Shown in pieces: positions 12,530 to 18,616 of a stretch of 18,616 nucleotides of DNA. A model generated the notes under the pieces. The model saw only the letters and a program-made list of their open reading frames with translations. It made no database searches and had not been told where the DNA came from. A program made the position numbers and the translations under genes. Position 1 is the first letter of the stretch. Every line of letters starts with the position of its first letter. This stretch comes from DAOTYE01 sp034434915 (GTDB lineage: Bacteria > Chloroflexota > Dehalococcoidia > Dehalococcoidales > RBG-16-60-22): NCBI GenBank assembly GCA_034434915.1, contig DAOTYE010000022.1:1-18616 (forward strand), written 5' to 3'.

Positions 12530-14458
12530 ATGGCGAGAGCAGTTGGTATAGACCTGGGAACAACAAAAAGTGTCATCGCTATTCTTGAGGGTGGCGAACC
12601 TAAAGTCATTCACAGCGCAGAAGGCGGTCCATCCACACCGTCATATGTCGCCGTTACTAAAAATGGGGAGCGCGTCGTCGGCTTGCTTGCCAAGCGTCAG
12701 GCGATTATCAACCCGGAAAACACCATCTATAGCATCAAGCGCTTCATGGGACGTAAATGGGGCGAGCCGGCAGGCCGCGAACTGCCGGTAGAGGAAGATG
12801 CCCGCCGCAAGACCTACAAAGTAACACGCGGACCCAATAACGAGGTGCGGGTGGTGATGGGTGGCAAAGAATACCGCCCTGAGGAAATCTCTGCCATGAT
12901 TCTGCAGAAACTGAAGACGGATGCAGAGACCTACCTGGGTGAGAAGATTACAGATGCCGTCATCACCGTGCCGGCATATTTCAATGACGCCCAGCGCCAG
13001 GCGACCAAGGATGCGGGCACCATCGCCGGGCTGAATGTCATCAGAATCATTAATGAGCCCACCGCCTCCTCGCTTGCCTACGGGCTGGACAAGAAAAAGG
13101 AGCAGATTGTCGCCGTTTATGACCTCGGCGGCGGCACGTTTGATGTCTCTATCCTTGAGCTCGGCGAAGGCACTTTCCAGGTGAAGTCCACCGCAGGTGA
13201 TACCCACCTCGGTGGCGATGACTTTGACCAGAGAATCATGGAATGGCTGTGCGATGAGTTCAAGCGCGACCAGGGCATTGACCTCCGGCAGGACAAGATG
13301 GCACTCCAACGTCTCAAGGAAGCCGCGGAGAAAGCCAAGATTGAGCTTTCCCAGGTGCAGGAGACGGAAATCAATTTGCCCTTCATCACCGCTGATGCCA
13401 GCGGTCCCAAGCACCTGAGCGTCAAGCTCACCAGGTCAAAGCTGGAGCAACTGGTCATGGACCTCGTGGATAAAACACTGGAGCCATGCAAGCAAGCCCT
13501 TGCCGATGCCGGGCTGACTGTGGCACAGATTAATGAGGTTATCCTCGTCGGTTCTCAGACGAGGATGCCGCTTGTCGTGGAGAAGGTGCGCCAGTTCTTC
13601 AATAAAGAGCCCAACCGCAGCGTGAACCCGGAAGAAGTGGTGGCGATGGGCGCGGCAATCCAGGCAGGCGTGCTCAAGGGAGAGGTAAAAGACGTCCTTT
13701 TGCTGGACGTGACGCCGCTCACGCTCGGCATTGAGACGCTCGGCGGCGTGGCGACTCCCCTCATCCCCCGCAATACCACCATTCCCACCTCAAAGAGCCA
13801 GATTTTCAGCACCGCCACGGACAACCAGCCGAGCGTTGAGATTCATGTCCTGCAGGGCGAACGCCCCATGGCAGCGGACAACCGCACGCTGGGCAGGTTC
13901 ATGCTGGACGGCATCCTGCCGGCTCCACGCGGTGTGCCCCAGATTGAGGTGACCTTTGATATTGACGCCAATGGCATCCTGAGCGTGAGAGCACAGGACA
14001 AAGGCACCGGGCGGGAGCAGAAAATAACCATCACCGCCACCAGCGGCCTTACTAAAGAACAGATAGCTCAGATGCAGAGAGAAGCGGAGATGCACGCCGC
14101 CGAGGATGCCAAGCGCCGCGAGGAAGCGGAAGCACGCAATACCGCGGATACCCTGGCGTATACTGCGGAAAAGACCCTCCGCGACCACAAAGATAAAATC
14201 CCCGCTGACCTCAATAAAGAGGTGGAAGGCAAGATTGCGGCAGTGCGCTCAGCACTCCAGGGCAAGGACATTGAGGCGCTGAAGCGTGCCACGCAGGAGC
14301 TCAATGACGCCATGCAGAAAGTTGGCGCTTCCGTTTACCGTCAACAGCCGCCACCCGGAGGTCCTCAGCCACCGCCGGGAGGAGGCCCGCAACAGCCGCC
14401 ACCCGGAGGCAAGCCGGGCGGTGAAGGCACCGTGGAAGGCGAGTTCAGAGAGGTGTAA
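12530..14458 (+). CDS. dnaK: Molecular chaperone DnaK (Hsp70)
   Basis: DnaK (642 residues) is the ATP-driven chaperone that works with GrpE and DnaJ. The ATPase domain has GIDLGTTKS (6-14), IINEPTASSLAYGL (173-186), DLGGGTFDVSIL (198-209) and the adenosine motif VGSQTRMP (340-347), where the usual second Gly is Ser. The linker DVLLLDVTPL (388-397) leads to the substrate-binding domain (about 398-510) and helical lid (about 511-603). The tail from residue 605 has three PPPGG units and ends EFREV instead of the common acidic EEVK-type end. AAAGGAGG precedes the ATG. It starts 3 bp after grpE and is last in the operon; dnaJ is absent from the window. Confidence 0.98.
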   Translation: MARAVGIDLGTTKSVIAILEGGEPKVIHSAEGGPSTPSYVAVTKNGERVVGLLAKRQAIINPENTIYSIKRFMGRKWGEPAGRELPVEEDARRKTYKVTRGPNNEVRVVMGGKEYRPEEISAMILQKLKTDAETYLGEKITDAVITVPAYFNDAQRQATKDAGTIAGLNVIRIINEPTASSLAYGLDKKKEQIVAVYDLGGGTFDVSILELGEGTFQVKSTAGDTHLGGDDFDQRIMEWLCDEFKRDQGIDLRQDKMALQRLKEAAEKAKIELSQVQETEINLPFITADASGPKHLSVKLTRSKLEQLVMDLVDKTLEPCKQALADAGLTVAQINEVILVGSQTRMPLVVEKVRQFFNKEPNRSVNPEEVVAMGAAIQAGVLKGEVKDVLLLDVTPLTLGIETLGGVATPLIPRNTTIPTSKSQIFSTATDNQPSVEIHVLQGERPMAADNRTLGRFMLDGILPAPRGVPQIEVTFDIDANGILSVRAQDKGTGREQKITITATSGLTKEQIAQMQREAEMHAAEDAKRREEAEARNTADTLAYTAEKTLRDHKDKIPADLNKEVEGKIAAVRSALQGKDIEALKRATQELNDAMQKVGASVYRQQPPPGGPQPPPGGGPQQPPPGGKPGGEGTVEGEFREV

Positions 14459-14461
14459 TAA

Positions 14462-14495
14462 AAGAGGGGGCAGAAAAAGCCCCCTCTTAACTTTT
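14462..14495 (+). terminator. Intrinsic terminator of the hrcA-grpE-dnaK operon
   Basis: AAGAGGGGGC (14462-14471) pairs perfectly with GCCCCCTCTT (14479-14488) around loop AGAAAAA. A T-rich stretch, TTAACTTTT, follows. It begins directly after the dnaK stop. Confidence 0.88.
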
Positions 14496-14499
14496 AAAG

Positions 14500-14552
14500 C
14501 TGTCATTGCGAGGAGCCCTTCGGCGGAAGGACGACGAAGCAATCTCTATTGC
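14500..14552. repeat. REP-like dispersed palindromic repeat
   Basis: The stretch beginning TGTCATTGCGAGGAGC (14501) and ending GACGAAGCAATCTC has outer arms ATTGC (14505-14509) and GCAAT (14539-14543) and an inner hairpin CCTTC-GGCG-GAAGG (14517-14530). A second small hairpin GCAAT-CTCT-ATTGC (14539-14552) shares the right arm. From memory, this CATTGCGAGGAGC...GACGAAGCAATC pattern recurs between genes in many bacterial genomes, including Dehalococcoidia. Only one copy is in the window. Confidence 0.6.
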
Positions 14553-14572
14553 TTGAAATTGCCCTCCTCACC

Positions 14573-14601
14573 TTGATTTTATTCTTCTTTTCCGTTAAAG
14601 T
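14573..14601 (+). promoter_or_regulatory. Possible weak promoter for the radical SAM gene
   Basis: TTGATT (14573-14578) and TAAAGT (14596-14601) lie 17 nt apart, each matching 4 of 6 consensus bases. A new promoter is expected here because a strong terminator precedes. Confidence 0.3.
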
Positions 14602-14630
14602 CAGAATTAGTCTCTTTGAGGAATGGGAGT

Positions 14631-16481
14631 GTGTCTGAGCTAGACCGCATACTGTACCAGGTCGCCAAGCCCGCCCGCTATACCGGCGGGGAGTGGAATG
14701 CCGTCATTAAAGACTGGGATGTCACCCCCATCCGCATCGCCCTGAGCTATCCGGACACGTATGAAATCGGCATGTCAAACATCGCCATCCCCATCCTGTA
14801 TGATATTCTCAATCGCCAGCCGGACGTCCTCGCCGAAAGGGTCTATGCCCCCTGGGTGGACATGGCGGAGAAAATGCGGGAGCACGGCATACCTCTCTTC
14901 AGCCTGGAAAGCAAGCGCCCGCTCAAAGATTTTGACCTCATCGGCTTCTCGCTGGGCTATGAGCTGACCTACACCAATGTTCTCAATATGCTTGATTTAG
15001 CGGGGATTCCCGTTTTCTCCAGTGAGCGGGAAGATTCCAACCCCGTGGTCATCGCCGGCGGGAGCGGCGTGCTCAATCCGGAGCCGATGGCTGACTTCAT
15101 TGACTTCTTCGTGGTGGGGGATGGGGAGGAGGTGGTGCTTGAGCTTCTGGCGGCTGTCCGCAACTGGAAAAGTGATGGCAAACGGGCGCCCAGAGAGAAT
15201 TTGCTCCGACAGGTGGCAAAAATCCCCGGCATTTACGTGCCGCGCTTTTACCACGTTGATTATCATGCTGACGGCACGCTCAAAAGCTTCAATCCCACCG
15301 TGCCGGAAGCAAAGCCTGCTATCACGCGCCGGCTGATTGAAAAACTGCCCCCGCCGGTCACCAGACCGGTCGTCCCATACATTGAGGTGGTGCACGACCG
15401 CGGCGCCATTGAGGTCCAGCGCGGGTGCAGTCGCGGCTGTCGCTTCTGCCAGGCGGGCTATATCTACCGCCCCGTCCGTGAACGTCCTAAAGATGAAGTG
15501 GTACGTGCCGCCGGGGAGCTCATCAGCAACTGCGGCTACGATGAAATCTCCCTCGTCTCTCTGAACACAAGCGACTACGGTGAGATTGAGCCGCTGGTGG
15601 CGAGCCTGACCCGCGAGTATCCCCGCCTCGCCATTTCCCTTCCCAGCCTGCGCCTCAGCCAGTTCTCCGTACGTCTCATGGGCTCCCTCCCTACACGCAG
15701 TAAGACCGGGCTCACCTTTGCCCCGGAGGCGGGCAGTGAGCGCATGCGCCAGACTATCAATAAAAACACTCCGGAAGAGGAGCTGATGGCGACAGTCGCC
15801 ACCGCCTTTGAGCGCGGGTGGAACAGCCTCAAACTTTACTTCATGCTCGGTCTGCCCATGGAGACGCTGGAGGACGTTGATAGCATCATTCAAATGGTGG
15901 GCAGGGTGCGTGCGCTGGGCGGTCAGATGCGGGGAAGAGTCCCCAGTATCCGGGTGAGCGCCTCCACGCTGGTGCCCAAGCCTCATACTCCCTTCCAGTG
16001 GGTCGCCCAGGAGAAAGAGGAGAGCCTGAAGCCCAAGCAGGAGCGCCTTCAGCGCGGGCTGGAGCGGAGGGGAATCAAACTGTCCTGGCACGACCCCCGG
16101 CTAAGTCTGCTTGAGGCCGTCATCTCCCGCGGAGACCGGCGGCTGGGACAGGTCATTCACCGGGCATGGCAACTCGGTTCAACCTTTGATGCCTGGAATG
16201 AGCGTTTCGTCTTTGATAACTGGCTTAAAGCCTTCTCCGAAAGCGGACTTGACCCCGCCTTCTATGCCCACCGGGAACGGTCCCTTGATGAGCTTCTGCC
16301 CTGGGGACACATTGACACCGGCGTGCCCGCCAATTTCCTCAAGCTGGAATACAAATGCGCCCTTGAGGGCAGACCCACTCCCGATTGCCGCTACGAGGAT
16401 TGCAATGCCTGCGGGCTCCAGCGCTGGCACCCCCTCTGTCAACAGAAGTTCGCTCAGCGCAAAGAGGCTAAAAAGTCCTGA
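14631..16481 (+). CDS. Radical SAM protein with B12-binding-like N-terminus (TIGR03960-like)
   Basis: This 616-residue protein belongs to the uncharacterised radical SAM family I recall as TIGR03960. An N-terminal cobalamin-binding-like Rossmann region (about 33-175; IALSYPDTYEIGMSN, IGFSLGYELTYTNVLNML, GGSGVLNPEPMADFIDFFVVGDGEE) precedes the radical SAM core. The iron-sulfur motif CxxxCxxC is C266, C270, C273 (GCSRGCRFCQAGYIYRP); FAPEAGSERMR and LKLYFMLGLP are later core strands. The C-terminus has four cysteines, C586, C591, C594 and C603, which may bind a second cluster or zinc. GTG 14631 is chosen because GAGG lies 9 nt upstream and the family start (SELDRILYQVAKPARY) follows. No partner gene is adjacent: the next gene converges and overlaps its 3' end by 28 bp. 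The reaction is unknown. Confidence 0.9.
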   Translation: MSELDRILYQVAKPARYTGGEWNAVIKDWDVTPIRIALSYPDTYEIGMSNIAIPILYDILNRQPDVLAERVYAPWVDMAEKMREHGIPLFSLESKRPLKDFDLIGFSLGYELTYTNVLNMLDLAGIPVFSSEREDSNPVVIAGGSGVLNPEPMADFIDFFVVGDGEEVVLELLAAVRNWKSDGKRAPRENLLRQVAKIPGIYVPRFYHVDYHADGTLKSFNPTVPEAKPAITRRLIEKLPPPVTRPVVPYIEVVHDRGAIEVQRGCSRGCRFCQAGYIYRPVRERPKDEVVRAAGELISNCGYDEISLVSLNTSDYGEIEPLVASLTREYPRLAISLPSLRLSQFSVRLMGSLPTRSKTGLTFAPEAGSERMRQTINKNTPEEELMATVATAFERGWNSLKLYFMLGLPMETLEDVDSIIQMVGRVRALGGQMRGRVPSIRVSASTLVPKPHTPFQWVAQEKEESLKPKQERLQRGLERRGIKLSWHDPRLSLLEAVISRGDRRLGQVIHRAWQLGSTFDAWNERFVFDNWLKAFSESGLDPAFYAHRERSLDELLPWGHIDTGVPANFLKLEYKCALEGRPTPDCRYEDCNACGLQRWHPLCQQKFAQRKEAKKS

Positions 16482-17143
16482 ATCGCCCGGTTGACCTCAG
16501 CAGGCTTCTCCAGATGGACCCAGTGGTCGGCGCCGTCAATGATGACCTTTTTTGCGCCGTCAATCTTATTCGCCAGATAGTCAGCATATTTCACCGGCGT
16601 GCGGTCATCGTCCTTTCCACAGATGATGAGTGCCGGCGTCCTGATGCGATGGACTCTGTCCATGACGTCAAATTTATCACAGCAGAGGTGGTCATTCAGG
16701 GCGACCGCCGCCCCCATCCTCACTCCCTCCTCAATGAGGGACTGCCTCACCTCAGGCGCGATGAGGCGGAATTCATAGTCCAGCACCCTCCGCCAGCCTT
16801 CAGTATCGGCAATCATCTGCTCAAGCATCTTGAGCCGGGCGGGCAAGACCCTCAGCCGCGCCCCACTGCCGATGATGATGATTCCCTTGAGCTCACCGCC
16901 ATACTTCAGTGCATAGAGCAAAACAATTGCCCCGCCCATGGAGTGCCCGGCGAGCACCACGTCAGAATAGTCTTTCTGCCGGATATAGGTGTGAAGCCAG
17001 TCAGCGTAGTCCTCAATGCTGGTGCACGGCGCGCCTTCCGGATGTCCCGGCAGGATGATGACTTCTGAGTCCTTGAAATGAGCCGTCTGATAGACCCATT
17101 CAGCGCGGGCGGAGCCGGCGGCAGGGATGAAGAGAAGAGTCAT
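16454..17143 (-). CDS. Alpha/beta hydrolase
   Basis: This 229-residue protein has the alpha/beta hydrolase fold. The nucleophile elbow is GHSMGG with S68; the acid is D179 or D180 in CGKDDDRTP; the base is H207 in ADHWVHLEKP. It looks like a small soluble esterase or MhpC-like carbon-carbon hydrolase; substrate is unknown. There is no signal peptide. ATG 17143 lacks a ribosome site, but a TATAAT on the same strand 11 nt upstream suggests a nearly leaderless transcript. The gene starts 11 bp after the methyltransferase gene's stop, so read-through is also possible. Its 3' end overlaps the converging radical SAM gene by 28 bp. Confidence 0.9.
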   Translation of the reverse strand: MTLLFIPAAGSARAEWVYQTAHFKDSEVIILPGHPEGAPCTSIEDYADWLHTYIRQKDYSDVVLAGHSMGGAIVLLYALKYGGELKGIIIIGSGARLRVLPARLKMLEQMIADTEGWRRVLDYEFRLIAPEVRQSLIEEGVRMGAAVALNDHLCCDKFDVMDRVHRIRTPALIICGKDDDRTPVKYADYLANKIDGAKKVIIDGADHWVHLEKPAEVNRAIQDFLASLR

Positions 17144-17153
17144 AGAGTGATTA

Positions 17154-17159
17154 ATTATA
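17154..17159 (-). promoter_or_regulatory. TATAAT box before the hydrolase gene
   Basis: A perfect TATAAT on the minus strand (17159-17154) overlaps the stop of the methyltransferase gene and would start transcription about 4 nt before the ATG at 17143. No clear -35 box is seen at 16-18 nt. Confidence 0.3.
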
Positions 17160-18616
17160 CATCTTCCTTTGACGGAACGTGATACAGATGCCGCATATCA
17201 TCAAGATGGAGTGCTCGCTGGTTACTGAATTTAGCAAAAGCTTTCTCTAATTCATCATAATAAATGTATGAAATTTTATTTTCCAGATACTGCGGATGCC
17301 CGATGTATGACGAACTGGTAAGTTCCTGCCGGATTTTACTGCGTCTTGATTTAGGTGCGATGATGGTGAGTTGTTTTGACTTGCCCATCTCCGGGCTTGT
17401 TGACAGAAGCGCCACAAATCTCTCCAGCGCACTCAGCACTGATGTATGCTCTTCTACCTCAAAAGCCCAGACCGGTGTCCCGTCATCAGTTGCCCAGATA
17501 ATATCAATCTGTTCTATCCGTTTCCACCGGACTGCGTCAGCTTTGATATTTAAGGCGGTGAGCGGTTTCAGCGCCGTCAGCATGGGGTCATTTCTCTCCT
17601 GTTTCCCGATAAAAGGCACCAGCCCCGCTTTCTGGCACAGAATCGCCAGTCTGTAAATTTGCTGGTTATGAGTAGTGCTTTCAGGTATCTTATATTCCTC
17701 AGCCTTCTCAGCCACAAAAGCAGATAAAACGCCCTGTACCGCCAGGGAACTGGCATCTCTCAATTCCCAGTGAATACCGTCATGGGAAATGGCTATTTGT
17801 TTCAGAACGTCAGCGATGTCTTCCCGCGAGGGACGGTGTCCATTCACCAGCAGAGGCAATATAGTGGTAACGATTTCATCAAAACTGGCTTTGCCTTTCT
17901 TGCGGAGATATCCGATGACATAGTATTGAATACGCATTTTGGTGGGGATGAAGTTGCCCACCTGACGTTCCGCTCTGATGCGCCACAGGTTATCTTCACC
18001 AAACTCAAAATCGCTTTCCAGAATCGCCAGAATATCATTCATGCTTTTAGAAGCGGCGTCAAAGAACAGGTCATTTTCAAAAAGCTCCGGCACCACCGCC
18101 CTCATTATTTCCTCAGTGGTGGCGCCGCCGCTCTGATAGATAACCCTCTCCGCCACGTTCTTAATGATATTTACCATGGGCAGGGACATGGGCTGGATGA
18201 TTTTTCTGGTGGCAGTCTTCTGGAAATTAACAATGAGACTTTCACCTAAGACACGCAAGGGATTCTTAACCTTGTGAAAAGTTTGTTTGGCTAAAGGTTG
18301 AGCTACGGTATTAACGTAATTAAAGCCGATATATTTCATCATATCTCTGATGGAGTACCAGAGGTTAGTCTTCTTATGATGAAAGACGAGAGATAACCAG
18401 GCATCATCTTTGAGGGCTAAAAACATCTGCTCAAATGACTTCTGGAGAATGTCAAGATAATGTTTCTCATCAAACCGCTGTTCTCCGCCTTCAATCGCCT
18501 CACGCTGGCGCATCTCATCAGTCACTTCAAAGCCAAGCCAGGCATGCCACATGGTGCTCAAATCAAGGTAGGCAATGTGCGCGCCATAGGGAGGGTCTGT
18601 ATAAATATAATCAACG
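17155..18616 (-). CDS. DNA methyltransferase with winged-helix repeats and nuclease-like C-terminus, 5' end beyond window
   Basis: The gene enters from the right edge, and 486 residues are visible; a start at TTG 18561 is not real because the frame is open and homologous to the edge. The first visible residues (VDYIYTDPPYGAHIAYLDLS) contain the DPPY catalytic motif IV of amino-group (N6-adenine or N4-cytosine) DNA methyltransferases, followed by MWHAWLG and the LSLVFHH strand typical of the same fold. Counting from TTG 18561, residues 146-196 and 222-268 look like two related winged helices. Residues 300-435 have a restriction-nuclease-like pattern: D353 (QIDIIW) and E368/E370 (WAFEVE), then LTIIAPKSRRSKIRQEL. 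SAM-binding motif I must lie outside the window. The DNA is more AT-rich than its neighbours, which suggests transfer. Methyltransferase identity is firm; the nuclease is inference. Confidence 0.82.
   Translation of the reverse strand, partial: VDYIYTDPPYGAHIAYLDLSTMWHAWLGFEVTDEMRQREAIEGGEQRFDEKHYLDILQKSFEQMFLALKDDAWLSLVFHHKKTNLWYSIRDMMKYIGFNYVNTVAQPLAKQTFHKVKNPLRVLGESLIVNFQKTATRKIIQPMSLPMVNIIKNVAERVIYQSGGATTEEIMRAVVPELFENDLFFDAASKSMNDILAILESDFEFGEDNLWRIRAERQVGNFIPTKMRIQYYVIGYLRKKGKASFDEIVTTILPLLVNGHRPSREDIADVLKQIAISHDGIHWELRDASSLAVQGVLSAFVAEKAEEYKIPESTTHNQQIYRLAILCQKAGLVPFIGKQERNDPMLTALKPLTALNIKADAVRWKRIEQIDIIWATDDGTPVWAFEVEEHTSVLSALERFVALLSTSPEMGKSKQLTIIAPKSRRSKIRQELTSSSYIGHPQYLENKISYIYYDELEKAFAKFSNQRALHLDDMRHLYHVPSKEDV

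Noticed and set aside
12641..13414. 257-codon open frame on the minus strand opposite dnaK
   Set aside because: Long antisense frames are common opposite GC-rich dnaK; no motif or ribosome site supports it.
14997..16091. 364-codon open frame on the minus strand opposite the radical SAM gene
   Set aside because: It lies wholly antisense to a gene with clear family motifs, has no ribosome site, and its product has low-complexity shadow composition.

Overview
The window (18.6 kb, moderately GC-rich, densely coded on both strands) is a bacterial chromosome segment. No rRNA, tRNA, CRISPR array, transposase or phage gene is visible. Gene content suggests a Chloroflexota bacterium of the Dehalococcoidia type: a CIRCE-controlled hrcA-grpE-dnaK operon, a TIGR03960-type radical SAM protein, a TRAP transporter with a lipoprotein binding subunit, and a surface beta-propeller/FnIII protein with a C-terminal membrane anchor. 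The lineage is an inference from memory of such genomes; nothing in the window proves it.

Layout. (1) 1-1726, minus strand: a polyprenol-phosphate mannose synthase-like GT2 fused to a GtrA membrane domain, overlapping by 10 bp a GT39 protein mannosyltransferase-like gene that runs off the left edge; a good sigma-70-type promoter precedes the pair. (2) 1727-2146: a regulatory gap with diverging promoters. (3) 2147-6094, plus strand: TRAP transporter P, Q and M subunits followed by a short-chain dehydrogenase, probably a uptake-and-oxidation module for one unknown organic acid or polyol-like substrate; a 14-bp hairpin sits between P and Q. (4) 6095-9530, plus strand: a structured leader, then one large secreted Asp-box propeller/FnIII gene broken into two frames by a 74-bp duplication-type insertion. 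(5) 9587-10740, minus strand: a metallo-beta-lactamase-fold hydrolase and a VOC-family protein. (6) 10788-14488, plus strand: the heat-shock operon hrcA-grpE-dnaK with a CIRCE operator at the hrcA start, a separate promoter before grpE, and a strong intrinsic terminator after dnaK. dnaJ is not in the window. (7) 14500-14552: a REP-like dispersed palindrome. (8) 14631-16481, plus strand: TIGR03960-like radical SAM protein. (9) 16454-18616, minus strand: an alpha/beta hydrolase downstream of a partial DNA methyltransferase gene whose product carries, after the DPPY catalytic part, two tandem winged-helix-like modules and a PD-(D/E)xK-like D...ExE domain.

The most interesting item is this last protein, a candidate single-chain restriction-modification (or methylation-linked defence) enzyme in visibly more AT-rich DNA than its neighbours. 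Other points worth checking are the 38-bp direct repeat that breaks the propeller gene, several promoters whose -10 boxes lie so close to start codons that the mRNAs should be leaderless, and the perfect 24-bp palindrome lying across one of those promoters.
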